Positions 1 through 7,990 of a stretch of DNA of 64,000 nucleotides are shown one piece after another. The stretch is taken from assembly GCF_036194065.1 (NCBI RefSeq), contig NZ_CP108095.1, positions 5,394,001-5,458,000 of the forward strand, given 5' to 3'. Source of the DNA: Streptomyces sp. NBC_00239. Its GTDB lineage: Bacteria; Actinomycetota; Actinomycetes; Streptomycetales; Streptomycetaceae. Every line of letters starts with the position of its first letter. The first letter of the stretch is position 1. The notes beneath the pieces were generated by a model. That model was not told the DNA's origin, ran no database searches, and saw nothing but the letters and a program-made list of their open reading frames with translations. The translations under genes were made by a program, and so were the position numbers.

Positions 1-1305
1 GGCGAGCACGCTCAGCAGGTCGTCCAGGGTGGTGTTGCCGTACGCGTTCGCCTTGAAGTAGCGGCGCGCGCCCTCCAGGAAGGCGTCCCGGCCCACGTAC
101 GCGACGAGCTGCTTGAGGACGGCCGCGCCCTTGGCGTAGGTGATGCCGTCGAAGTTGAGCTTGGCGTCCTCCAGGTCACGGATGTCGGCCGTGATCGGGT
201 GGGTGGACGGCAGCTGGTCGGCCCGGTAGGCCCACGCCTTGCGGTTGTTGGCGAAGGTGACCCAGGCCTGGTCGAAGCGGGTGGCCTCGACCTGTGAGAA
301 GGAGCCCATGAAGTCCGCGAAGGACTCCTTCAGCCACAGGTCGTCCCACCACTTCATGGTGACCAGGTCGCCGAACCACATGTGCGCCATCTCGTGCAGG
401 ATCGTGTTGCAGCGGCGCTCGTAGGACGCCCGGGTGACCTTCCCGCGGAAGATGTACTCCTCGCGGAAGGTGACCATGCCCGGGTTCTCCATCGCGCCGA
501 GGTTGTACTCGGGGACGAAGGCCTGGTCGTACTTCCCGAAGGGGTACGGGTAGTCGAAGTTCTCGTGGAAGAAGTCGAAGCCCTGCTTGGTGACGAGGAA
601 GATGTCGTCCGCGTCGAAGTGCTTGGCGAGCCCCTTGCGGCACATCGCGCCCAGCGGGATCGTCAGGTCCCCGCGGGTGTAGGTGTCCGTCACGTAGTGG
701 TACGGACCGGCGACCACGCAGGTGATGTACGTCGAGATCGGCGCGGTCTCGGCGAACCGGCGGGTGTCGCCCTCGCGGGACTCCTCGACGCCGTTGCTCC
801 AGACCTGCCAGCCCTCGGGCACGGCCACCTCGAAGCGGTACGGGGCCTTGAGGTCCGGCTGCTCGAAGTTCGCGTAGACCCGGCGGGCGTCGGCCGGCTC
901 GTACTGCGTGTAGAGGTAGACCTCGCCGTCCTCCGGGTCGACGAAGCGGTGCATGCCCTCGCCGGTGCGGCTGTAGGCGCAGTTCGCGTCGACGACGAGG
1001 ACGTTCTCGGACGCCAGGTCCGCGAGCGCGATGCGGGCGCCGTCGAACACCTCGGCCGGGTCCAGCGCGCGCCCGTTGAGGGTGACGGAGTTCACCGAGG
1101 GGGCGATCAGGTCCGCGAAGCTCGCCGCGCCCGGGGCGGCGGCGCGGAAGCGGATCGTGGTCACCGAGCGGAAGGTACGCGGCCCGTCCGCCGGTTCCGA
1201 CTCGTCCACCGCCGAACGGAGGTCGAGCGAGACCTCGTACGCGTCGACGGAAAGCAGCTCGGCCCGCTCACGGGCTTCGTCGCGGGACAGATTCTCACCA
1301 GGCAC
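1..1305 (-). CDS. pepN: Aminopeptidase N (M1 family), catalytic N-terminal half, cut by left window edge
   Basis: Cytosolic zinc aminopeptidase that removes N-terminal residues from peptides. Reading leftwards from a GTG at 1305 gives 435 uninterrupted codons up to base 1. The start is set by a GAAGGAG ribosome site at 1314-1320. The substrate-binding GAMEN motif is at residues 270-274. The zinc site is HEMAH at 304-308 with the third ligand Glu327, 18 residues further on as the family requires, and the transition-state Tyr390 lies in an ITYAKG context. M1 enzymes of this type run to about 850 residues, so the C-terminal helical half lies outside the window. It is divergent from the DsbA-family gene at 1438. 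Family assignment is essentially certain; total length is inferred. Confidence 0.96.
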   Translation of the reverse strand, partial: MPGENLSRDEARERAELLSVDAYEVSLDLRSAVDESEPADGPRTFRSVTTIRFRAAAPGAASFADLIAPSVNSVTLNGRALDPAEVFDGARIALADLASENVLVVDANCAYSRTGEGMHRFVDPEDGEVYLYTQYEPADARRVYANFEQPDLKAPYRFEVAVPEGWQVWSNGVEESREGDTRRFAETAPISTYITCVVAGPYHYVTDTYTRGDLTIPLGAMCRKGLAKHFDADDIFLVTKQGFDFFHENFDYPYPFGKYDQAFVPEYNLGAMENPGMVTFREEYIFRGKVTRASYERRCNTILHEMAHMWFGDLVTMKWWDDLWLKESFADFMGSFSQVEATRFDQAWVTFANNRKAWAYRADQLPSTHPITADIRDLEDAKLNFDGITYAKGAAVLKQLVAYVGRDAFLEGARRYFKANAYGNTTLDDLLSVLA

Positions 1306-1437
1306 GGGCAGCACTCCTTCGTGCAAGTTCGCCTTCAACGATCAAATCCTCCCATGGGGAATGCGCGCGGCCCGAGGCCGGTTGGCGAGGAGGACGCCCA
1401 TGTACGGCGTATGGGAACGAACGAGCAGAGGAGAGAC

Positions 1438-2085
1438 ATGTCCGACACCCAGGTGCGCGAGAAGACTCCCGTCGACTTCTGGTTCGACCCGCTCTGCCCC
1501 TGGGCCTGGATGACCTCCCGCTGGATGCTGGAGGTCGAGAAGGTCCGCGACGTCGAGGTGCGCTGGCACGTCATGAGCCTGGCCGTGCTCAACGAGAACA
1601 AGCTGGACGAGCTGCCCGAGGTCTACCGCGACCTGCTCGGCGCCAAGGGCTGGGCGCCGGTCCGAGTGGTCATAGCCGCCCAGCAGAAACACGGTTCGGA
1701 GGTCACGGGCAAGCTCTACACCGCCCTCGGCACCCGCATCCACAACGAGGGCCAGGGGCCGACCCGCGAGGTCATCGCCGCCGCCCTCGACGAGGTGGGC
1801 CTGCCGGCCGACCTGCTCGCGTACGCCGACTCCGACGAGTACGACCTGGTGCTGCGCGACTCGCACAACGAGGGCATCAACCGCGTCGGCCAGGACGTCG
1901 GCACGCCGGTCATCTCGGTGCCCGGCGCGGACGGCGACGACGTCGCCTTCTTCGGTCCGGTGGTCACCCCCACCCCCAAGGGCGAGGCCGCGGCCCGGCT
2001 GTGGGACGGCACCCTGCTGGTCGCCTCCACCCCCGGCTTCTACGAGATCAAGCGCAGCCGCACGGCCGGCCCGTCGTTCGAGTAG
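1438..2085 (+). CDS. DsbA-family thiol protein resembling mycobacterial mycothiol-dependent nitroreductase, CPWA active site
   Basis: A 215-residue cytosolic thioredoxin-fold protein. The N-terminal DFWFDPLCPWAW stretch, the long helical insert and the late cis-Pro region (GTPVISVPG) resemble, from memory, Mycobacterium tuberculosis Rv2466c, a mycothiol-dependent reductase. In that protein the active site is CPWC. Here it reads Cys20-Pro-Trp-Ala23, so the resolving cysteine is missing and the protein could only work as a monothiol, for example through a mixed disulfide with mycothiol. The ATG at 1438 follows a GAGGAG-type ribosome site; the open frame extends far upstream but that part is antisense to pepN. 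No signal peptide is visible. The physiological substrate is unknown. Confidence 0.88.
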   Translation: MSDTQVREKTPVDFWFDPLCPWAWMTSRWMLEVEKVRDVEVRWHVMSLAVLNENKLDELPEVYRDLLGAKGWAPVRVVIAAQQKHGSEVTGKLYTALGTRIHNEGQGPTREVIAAALDEVGLPADLLAYADSDEYDLVLRDSHNEGINRVGQDVGTPVISVPGADGDDVAFFGPVVTPTPKGEAAARLWDGTLLVASTPGFYEIKRSRTAGPSFE

Positions 2086-2106
2086 GGATCCGGTCGCGCC
2101 GAACGG

Positions 2107-2150
2107 CGGAAGGCCCCCGCGAGTCACGTCCTCGCGGGGGCCTTCCGTTT
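2107..2150 (+). terminator. Rho-independent-type terminator between convergent genes
   Basis: A perfect 17-bp stem (2107-2123 with 2131-2147) around a 7-nt loop is followed by TTT on the plus strand. It lies 22 bp after the DsbA-family stop and 61 bp from the end of sodF, so it probably ends the plus-strand transcript and may also act on the opposite strand. Confidence 0.85.
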
Positions 2151-2210
2151 ACACACGTCCGCAGGTGAAGGTTGAGAAGACGATCACGAGGCGGACGGCT
2201 CGGGTGCCGG

Positions 2211-2870
2211 TCAGCCGTTCTTGACGGGGACCAGCAGCGGGGTGTTCGCCTTGGCGTCGGCGTAGCGCCGGGCCACGTCCTGCCAGTTGACGACCTTCCA
2301 CATGGCCTCGATGAAGTCGACCTTCTGGTTCTTGTACTGCAGGTAGAAGGCGTGCTCCCAGGCGTCGAACACGAGCACCGGCACGGAGGCCTGGCCCACG
2401 TTGCCCTGGTGGTCGTAGACCTGCTCGACGATCAGGCGGCCGCTGAGCGGCTCGTACGCGAGGACGCCCCAGCCGGAGCCCTGGGTGGCCGACGAGGCGA
2501 AGGTCAGCTGCTTCTTGAACTTCGCGAAGGAGCCGAAGGACTCGGTGATCGCGTCCGCGAGGTCGCCGAGGCCGTCCGCGGCGGTCGGCTCGCCGCCGCC
2601 CTCGCCGGTCGTCGGGCTGGCCATGTTGTGCCAGTAGATGCTGTGCAGGATGTGCCCGGAGAGGTGGAAGGCCAGGTTCTTCTCCAGGCCGTTCAGCGCG
2701 CCCCAGTTCTCCTTCTCGCGCGCCTCCTCCAGCTGCTCCAGCGTGGTGTTGGCGCCGGCGACGTACGCCGCGTGGTGCTTGTCGTGGTGCAGCTCGATGA
2801 TCTGCGGGTTGATCACCGGCTCGAGCGCCGCGTAGTCGTACGGAAGCTCGGGAAGCGTGTAGATGGCCAT
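2211..2870 (-). CDS. sodF: Superoxide dismutase, Fe/Mn family (SodF)
   Basis: Converts superoxide to oxygen and hydrogen peroxide in the cytosol. The 219-residue length is typical. Metal ligands are visible as His28 (ELHHDKHH), His76 (ILHSIYW), Asp169 and His173 ([13 protein letters not shown]). A glutamine sits at 130 before GSGW, the position more typical of manganese enzymes, although Streptomyces SodF is known as an iron-containing enzyme, so the metal cannot be fixed from sequence. The start has a GAGGGGACC ribosome site. Streptomyces usually carry an alternative nickel enzyme, SodN, and repress sodF through the nickel-responsive regulator Nur; a matching Nur-type box lies 35-51 bp upstream. 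The gene is monocistronic between two hairpins. Confidence 0.96.
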   Translation of the reverse strand: MAIYTLPELPYDYAALEPVINPQIIELHHDKHHAAYVAGANTTLEQLEEAREKENWGALNGLEKNLAFHLSGHILHSIYWHNMASPTTGEGGGEPTAADGLGDLADAITESFGSFAKFKKQLTFASSATQGSGWGVLAYEPLSGRLIVEQVYDHQGNVGQASVPVLVFDAWEHAFYLQYKNQKVDFIEAMWKVVNWQDVARRYADAKANTPLLVPVKNG

Positions 2871-2904
2871 GCGTCAGTCGGTCCCCTCAGCGTGCTCACT
2901 GCTA

Positions 2905-2921
2905 TTGCAACAAATGCGCAA
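2905..2921 (-). promoter_or_regulatory. Nur-type operator upstream of sodF
   Basis: The sequence TTGCAA-CAAAT-GCGCAA matches the published Nur box pattern (TTGCAA, five bases, TTGCAA) with one or two mismatches in the second half-site. It lies in the sodF 5' region, where nickel-loaded Nur represses sodF in S. coelicolor. The role here is inferred from that match and the position. Confidence 0.75.
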
Positions 2922-2974
2922 CTGCACGCTAGCAGCATCTATTCCTGCAGGCAGCTAAGGGTTACCTCTCCAAA

Positions 2975-3016
2975 ACGCCTGTGGGCCCCGTGCTTTCGCA
3001 CAGGGCCCACAGGCGT
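2975..3016 (-). terminator. Terminator after amino-acid permease 1
   Basis: A 14-bp stem (2975-2988 with 3003-3016) has an inner GTGC/GCAC stem. On the minus strand it is followed by TTTT, so it terminates the permease transcript before the sodF promoter. Confidence 0.85.
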
Positions 3017-3029
3017 GTCCGGCGGGGCG

Positions 3030-4445
3030 TCAGGTCCGGGCGGCGGCCTTGCGCTGCACGGCGTACCCGGTGGCGGCGAGCGCGACGGTCAGGCCGCCGG
3101 TGAAGATCACCTGGACCCGGGTGTCGGGGTCCCACGCCATCAGGCCCAGCACCCCGGCCACTCCGGCGAGCGCCACCCACGTCAGGTAGGGGAAGCCCCA
3201 CATCTTCACGACCAGCTTCGCCGGGTCCTCCCGCGCCAGGCGGCGGCGCAGCACGAACTGCGAGACGGCGATGAAGCCCCAGACCACGAGGATGACCCCG
3301 CCGACCATGTTCAGCAGCCAGGCGAACAGGGTGTCCGGGTACCAGTACGACAGCAGCACGGTGACGAAACCGAAGCCGGAGGAGGCGAGCACCGCGCGCC
3401 GCGGCACCCGGCCGGCGACCTTGCCGAGTGCCTTGGGGCCCTGCCCGCGGGAGACCAGCGAGTACGCCATCCGCGAGGAGCCGTAGATGTTGGCGTTCAT
3501 CGCCGACAGCAGCGCGATCAGGATGACCACGTTCATGATCTGCCCGGCCCCCGGGATGCCCAGGTGGTCGAGCGCGGCGGCGTAGGGGGCCTTCGCGGCG
3601 CCCTCGGAGTTCCACGGGATCAGGGTGACGATCACCAGCATGGAGCCCACGTAGACGACGGCGATCCGCCACATGGTGGTGCGCACGGCCCGGGCGACGC
3701 CGCGCACCGGGTCCTCGGACTCGGCGGCCGCGATGGTCACCGTCTCCAGGCCGCCGTACGCGACGACCGAGGCGAGCAGGCCGACCAGCAGGCCCTGCAC
3801 GCCGTTGGGCAGGAAGCCGCCGTCGTGCAGCAGGTTGGCGGCGCCCGGGGAATCGGTGCCCGGCAGCACGCCGAGGACCGCGAGCGTGCCCAGGGTCAGG
3901 AACAGCCCGATCGCGCCGATCTTCAGGGTCGCGAACCAGAACTCGAACTCGCCGAAGTGCGAGACCGCGGCCAGGTTGCTGCCGCAGAACACGGCCATGA
4001 AGACCAGCACCCACAGCCACGGCGGGGTGCCCGGCAGCCAGCCCGACACGATGTTCGCCGCGCCGATCGCCTCGATCGCCACGCCCACGCAGAGCAGGGT
4101 CCAGAACATCCAGCCGGCGGTGAAGCCGGCCCACGGGCCGATGGCCCGCTCGGCGTGCACCGAGAAGGAGCCGGAGGCCGGATTGGCCGCGGACATCTCG
4201 CCGAGCATCCGCATCACGAACATCACGAGCAGCCCGGACGCGGCGTACGCCAGCACGATCGAGGGCCCGGCCGCCGCGATGCCGGCGCCGGAGCCGACGA
4301 AGAGTCCGGCGCCGATGACGCCGCCGAGGGCGATCATCGAGAGGTGGCGCTGCTTGAGGCCGTTCGAGAGCGGGGGTCCGGCCGGAGATCCGGGCGCGGC
4401 GGCCGCCTGTTCCCGTTCGGGGGGCGTGAGGGTGGTCTGGGGCAT
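3030..4445 (-). CDS. Amino acid permease, APC superfamily (AAT type), first of three paralogs
   Basis: A 471-residue integral membrane transporter, probably with 12 hydrophobic helices. After a hydrophilic tail, the first helix carries the family signature LGGVIGAGLFVGSGAGI, which forms the substrate site through main-chain contacts; the downstream RMLGEMSAANPASGSFS and GEFEFWFA stretches are typical of the GabP/AnsP/AroP group. Members import amino acids by proton symport; the exact substrate (GABA, asparagine, aromatic or proline) cannot be told from sequence. Two close relatives are at 5502-6953 and 7991-9424, all on the minus strand but separated by divergent genes, so they are not one operon. 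The ATG start lies just before the usual N-terminal tail. Confidence 0.92.
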   Translation of the reverse strand: MPQTTLTPPEREQAAAAPGSPAGPPLSNGLKQRHLSMIALGGVIGAGLFVGSGAGIAAAGPSIVLAYAASGLLVMFVMRMLGEMSAANPASGSFSVHAERAIGPWAGFTAGWMFWTLLCVGVAIEAIGAANIVSGWLPGTPPWLWVLVFMAVFCGSNLAAVSHFGEFEFWFATLKIGAIGLFLTLGTLAVLGVLPGTDSPGAANLLHDGGFLPNGVQGLLVGLLASVVAYGGLETVTIAAAESEDPVRGVARAVRTTMWRIAVVYVGSMLVIVTLIPWNSEGAAKAPYAAALDHLGIPGAGQIMNVVILIALLSAMNANIYGSSRMAYSLVSRGQGPKALGKVAGRVPRRAVLASSGFGFVTVLLSYWYPDTLFAWLLNMVGGVILVVWGFIAVSQFVLRRRLAREDPAKLVVKMWGFPYLTWVALAGVAGVLGLMAWDPDTRVQVIFTGGLTVALAATGYAVQRKAAART

Positions 4446-4636
4446 GGGGGATTGCCTGTCCGGTTGCGGTGGGACGGGGTCGAGATGCCCCAGTCTGATC
4501 TTCGTCCGCGCATCGGACGGTTTCCGTCCGGTATCCGGACGCGGGGATGACGGGACGTGATCACCCCCGTACGCTCGCGCACGACCGGACCCGGCCGGGA
4601 CACGGACCGGGACGGCACGGCGGCAGGGGGAGCGGG

Positions 4637-5419
4637 ATGGCGGACAGCGTGCGGGAACTGGCCGAGACGGGTCGGGGCGTACTGGTCACCGGAGCCTCCC
4701 GGGGCATCGGACGGGCCGTCGCCACCGCCTTCGCCGCCCAGGGCGACCGGGTCGCCGTGCACAGCACCGCCCGGCACGCGGACGCCGAACAGACCCTCGC
4801 CGGACTGCCCGGCACCGGGCACGTCCTGCTCACCGGCGACCTCGCCGACCCGGCGGCCGCCGAGACGCTGGCCGCGCGGGCCGAGGAGGCGCTCGGCGCC
4901 GTCGACGTCCTCGTGAACAACGCCGCCGTGATGGTCGCGCACCCGCTGCCCGACACCTCCTACGCCGACTGGCGGGACGCCTGGCAGCAGACCTTCGCGG
5001 TCAACCTGTTCGGCACCGCGAACCTCTCGTACTGCGTCGCCCGCCGAATGGTCGACGCCGGCCGGCCGGGCCGCATCGTCAACATCGGCTCGCGCGGCGC
5101 CTTCCGCGGCGAACCCGACCACCCGGCCTACGGCGCGAGCAAGGCGGCCGTGCACGCGCTCGGCCAGTCCCTGGCCGTCTCCCTAGCCCCGCACGGCATC
5201 GCGGTGGCCTCCGTGGCACCCGGATTCGTCTCGACCGCGCGGGTCGCCGACCGCCTCACCGGCGCGGAGGGCGAGGCGATCCGCGCCCAGAGCCCCTTCG
5301 GCCGGGTCGGCACCCCCGAGGAGATCGCCGCCGCCGTCCGCTTCCTCGCCTCGCCCGCGGCCGCCTGGACCTCCGGCACCGTGCTCGACGCCAACGGAGC
5401 CTCCTACCTGCGGACCTGA
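4637..5419 (+). CDS. SDR family NAD(P)-dependent oxidoreductase
   Basis: A 260-residue classical short-chain dehydrogenase. The cofactor motif TGASRGIG is at residues 18-25, NNAA (a variant of NNAG) at 94-97, and the catalytic set Asn123, Ser152, Tyr165 and Lys169 is complete. There is no Asp at the end of the second strand (residues AVHSTAR), and the nearby Arg46 may favour NADP(H). The start was placed at ATG 4637 after a GGGGGA ribosome site; the frame stays open to 4547 but that leader lacks family similarity. It is divergent from the permease at 3030-4445 and shares a terminator with the next permease. The substrate is unknown. Confidence 0.9.
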   Translation: MADSVRELAETGRGVLVTGASRGIGRAVATAFAAQGDRVAVHSTARHADAEQTLAGLPGTGHVLLTGDLADPAAAETLAARAEEALGAVDVLVNNAAVMVAHPLPDTSYADWRDAWQQTFAVNLFGTANLSYCVARRMVDAGRPGRIVNIGSRGAFRGEPDHPAYGASKAAVHALGQSLAVSLAPHGIAVASVAPGFVSTARVADRLTGAEGEAIRAQSPFGRVGTPEEIAAAVRFLASPAAAWTSGTVLDANGASYLRT

Positions 5420-5453
5420 GCCGGCCGCGGCCCGGCCGGCGCCCGGACACGCG

Positions 5454-5485
5454 CGAGCCCCCCGTGCCGGGACACGGGGGGCTCG
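5454..5485. terminator. Bidirectional terminator between SDR gene and permease 2
   Basis: A 13-bp perfect GC-rich stem (5454-5466 with 5473-5485) with a 6-nt loop sits between the convergent ends at 5419 and 5502. Confidence 0.75.
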
Positions 5486-5501
5486 GGGACGGACGTCCGG
5501 C

Positions 5502-6953
5502 TCAGACGGCGCTGCGCTCGGCACGCTCCGGGCTGCCGCCGTCCCCGCGACCGCCGTCGCTGCCGCCACGGCCACGGCCACGGTCACGGCCGCGGCGGTC
5601 ACGGTACTCCCGTACGAAGGCCACCGCCAGCACCGCCGCCGTCGCCCCGCCCGACCACAGCAGCTGCGGCCGCGCCGAGTCGTCGAACAGCATCAGCACC
5701 AGCACCACCGCCATCGCCGCCAGTGCGGCCCAGGTCAGGTACGGGAAGGCCCACATGCGCAGCACCAGGCGTTCCGGGGTCTCCCGCTCGATCCGGCGGC
5801 GCAGCATCAGCTGCGAGACGGCGATCAGCGCCCACACGAACAGCAGGACCGCGCCCACCGCGTTGAGCATGTAGAGGAAGACCGTCTCCGGCCACAGCAG
5901 GTTCAGCACCACCGAGACGAACCCGAACGCGACCGAGGCGAACACCGCCCGGCGCGGCACCCCGCCCCCCGACACCTTCAGCAGCGCCTGCGGCGCCTCG
6001 CCGCGCTCGGCCAGCGAGAACACCATGCGCGAGGACCCGTACAGGTTGGCGTTGAGCGCCGACAGCAGCGCCACGAACACCACGACGTTCATGATCTGCC
6101 CGGCCGAACCGACCCCGATCGAGTCGAGGACCGCCACGTACGGGCTCTCGTCCGGCTTCGCGGTGTTCCACGGCAACAGCGTGACGATCACCAGCATCGA
6201 GCCGACGTAGAAGAAGAGGATGCGCCACACCGCGCTGCGCACCGCGCGGGCCACCGCGCGCGCCGGGTCGTCGGACTCGGCGGCGGCGATGGTGACGACC
6301 TCCAGGCCACCGAAGGCGAACACCACGGCGAGCACCCCGGAGATCACCCCCGACCAGCCGTGGGGCAGGAAGCCGCCCTGACCGGTGAGGTTCGCGAGGC
6401 CGATCGGGTCGGTGTCGGGCAGCAGCCCGGCGATGGCCAGGCCGCCGAGCACCAGGAACAGCACGATGGCGCCGACCTTCAGGGCGGCGAACCAGAACTC
6501 GAACTCGCCGAAGTTGCGCACCGCCGCCAGGTTGCTGACGGTGAAGACCACCATGAAGATCAGCACCCAGGTCCACTGCGGGACTCCGGGCAGCCAGCCG
6601 TTCGCGATCTTCGCCGCGCCGGTCGCCTCGACCGCGAGCACCACCACGAGCAGGAACCAGTACAGCCAGCCCACCGAGAACCCGGCCCAGCGGCCGAGCG
6701 CGCGCTCCGCGTGCACGGAGAACGAACCGGAGGCGGGCATCGCGGCGGACATCTCGCCGAGCATCCGCATCACCAGCATCGCCAGGGTGCCGGCGAGCAG
6801 ATACGACACGATGATGCCGGGGCCGGCCACGGAGATGCCGGCGCCGGAGCCGACGAACAGGCCGGCGCCGATCACACCGCCCAGGCCGAGCATGGTCAGG
6901 TGGCGCTGTTTGAGCCCGTGGGACAGCGGCTCTGCGGGCAGCGGGTCGTGCAT
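5502..6953 (-). CDS. Amino acid permease, APC superfamily (AAT type), second paralog
   Basis: A 483-residue, multi-helix transporter with the same landmarks as its neighbours: LGGVIGAGLFVGSGAGI in helix 1, RMLGEMSAAMPASGSF, GEFEFWFAALK and AAAESDDPARAVARA. By eye it is closest to the permease at 3030-4445. The C-terminal 30 residues form an unusual tail rich in Arg, Asp and Gly (RDRRGRDRGRGRGG) in the cytosol that the other two lack. The ATG at 6953 puts the conserved HGLKQRHLTM segment at residues 12-21. It is divergent from bioY, across a 337-bp gap. The substrate is not determinable from sequence. Confidence 0.91.
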   Translation of the reverse strand: MHDPLPAEPLSHGLKQRHLTMLGLGGVIGAGLFVGSGAGISVAGPGIIVSYLLAGTLAMLVMRMLGEMSAAMPASGSFSVHAERALGRWAGFSVGWLYWFLLVVVLAVEATGAAKIANGWLPGVPQWTWVLIFMVVFTVSNLAAVRNFGEFEFWFAALKVGAIVLFLVLGGLAIAGLLPDTDPIGLANLTGQGGFLPHGWSGVISGVLAVVFAFGGLEVVTIAAAESDDPARAVARAVRSAVWRILFFYVGSMLVIVTLLPWNTAKPDESPYVAVLDSIGVGSAGQIMNVVVFVALLSALNANLYGSSRMVFSLAERGEAPQALLKVSGGGVPRRAVFASVAFGFVSVVLNLLWPETVFLYMLNAVGAVLLFVWALIAVSQLMLRRRIERETPERLVLRMWAFPYLTWAALAAMAVVLVLMLFDDSARPQLLWSGGATAAVLAVAFVREYRDRRGRDRGRGRGGSDGGRGDGGSPERAERSAV

Positions 6954-7290
6954 GAAGGCGCTCGTACTCTCAGAAGTGAGGCGGCTGTGGGGGCTCCGCG
7001 CCGGATTGGCGGGACCCTACAGTCTCCCCGGATGGTGGTCCTGGACGCAAAACGGAACTCTTATGCAACCTGGCTCGTGATGTGTGTCACCTCCCCTCCG
7101 GCGTGTCGGCCGGGCTTTGTGAATTCCCCACCAATGCGGGTGTGCAGGCTTTGTGTTCCGACGACGGTGATCGGCGCCGCGGGCCGGGACTAACGTCGCG
7201 GTGTCCCTCCCCGCGACACACCCGTCACCCGGCTCACGCGGTTCACCCGAGCCGTCGAGCCACCCGAGCCCCTCACGCACCGGAGCCGTC
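6954..7290. other. Divergent promoter region between permease 2 and bioY
   Basis: No gene is supported in these 337 bp. The bioY side holds a TAACGT box at 7191-7196 that could be its -10 element. Two direct copies of GGCTTTGTG (7113-7121 and 7147-7155, 34 bp apart) could form an operator; no known biotin regulator site was recognised. The composition is less GC-rich around 7030-7160 than in the flanking genes, as expected of a promoter. Confidence 0.4.
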
Positions 7291-7878
7291 ATGAGCACCG
7301 CAGCACCCCTGTCCTTCCGGCCCGGCGCCGTCCTCGCCGACCTGCTGCCCGCGAGCCGCACCCGCGACGCAGCGCTGGTGCTCGGCGGCGCCGCCCTGAT
7401 GGGCGCGGCCGCCCAGGTCTCCGTCCACGTACCCGGCCTGATCGTGCCCGTCACCGGCCAGACGTTCGCCGCGCTGCTCGTCGGCACCGCGCTCGGCGCC
7501 CGCCGGGGCTTCCTGTCCCTGGCCCTGTACACGCTGGTGGGCATGGCCGGCGTGCCGTGGTTCGCGGGCGGCGCCGCGGGCGCCGGCGGCGCCACCTTCG
7601 GCTACGTCCTCGGCATGCTGCTCGCCTCGACCGTCGTCGGCGCCCTGGCCCGGCGCGGCGCGGACCGCTCCGTGCTGCGCACCGCGGGCGCGATGGCGGT
7701 CGGCTCGCTGATCGTCTACGCCGTCGGCGTCCCTTACCTGGCGCTCGCCACCGGCATGTCCTTCTCCGCCGCACTCGCCGCCGGCATGGTGCCCTTCCTG
7801 ATCGGCGACGCCCTCAAGGCGGCCCTCGCCATGGGCCTGCTGCCCGCCACCTGGAAGCTCCTCGGCCGCCGCGGCTGA
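7291..7878 (+). CDS. bioY: BioY-type biotin transporter
   Basis: A 195-residue membrane protein, the substrate-binding S component of biotin ECF transporters. It has about six hydrophobic segments and the family hallmarks VPGLIVPVTGQTFAALL and GALLGARRG-like LGTALGARRGFLSLALY, followed by GMAGVPWFAGG. No bioM/bioN energising partners lie beside it, so it probably works alone or with a shared ECF module encoded elsewhere. The start was set at ATG 7291, where family similarity begins. An in-frame GTG at 7201, four bases after a TAACGT box, is an alternative that would add a 30-residue Pro/Ser-rich leader. Biotin supply supports acyl-CoA carboxylases. Confidence 0.92.
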   Translation: MSTAAPLSFRPGAVLADLLPASRTRDAALVLGGAALMGAAAQVSVHVPGLIVPVTGQTFAALLVGTALGARRGFLSLALYTLVGMAGVPWFAGGAAGAGGATFGYVLGMLLASTVVGALARRGADRSVLRTAGAMAVGSLIVYAVGVPYLALATGMSFSAALAAGMVPFLIGDALKAALAMGLLPATWKLLGRRG

Positions 7879-7926
7879 GACCCGCCCGCGCGGCCGCACG
7901 TCCCGCGCCCGGCCCCACGTACGCGA

Positions 7927-7958
7927 AACGCCCCCGGACCACGCTGTCCGGGGGCGTT
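7927..7958. terminator. Bidirectional terminator between bioY and permease 3
   Basis: A 13-bp perfect stem (7927-7939 with 7946-7958) with a 6-nt loop lies between convergent gene ends. Confidence 0.8.
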
Positions 7959-7990
7959 CTGCGTGCATGCGGCGGGGGTGTGCGCCCGGA

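Noticed and set aside
2172..4550. A 792-codon plus-strand open frame across sodF and permease 1
   Set aside because: It is antisense to two well-supported genes and has the Arg/Gly/Asp-rich composition of a GC-bias shadow.
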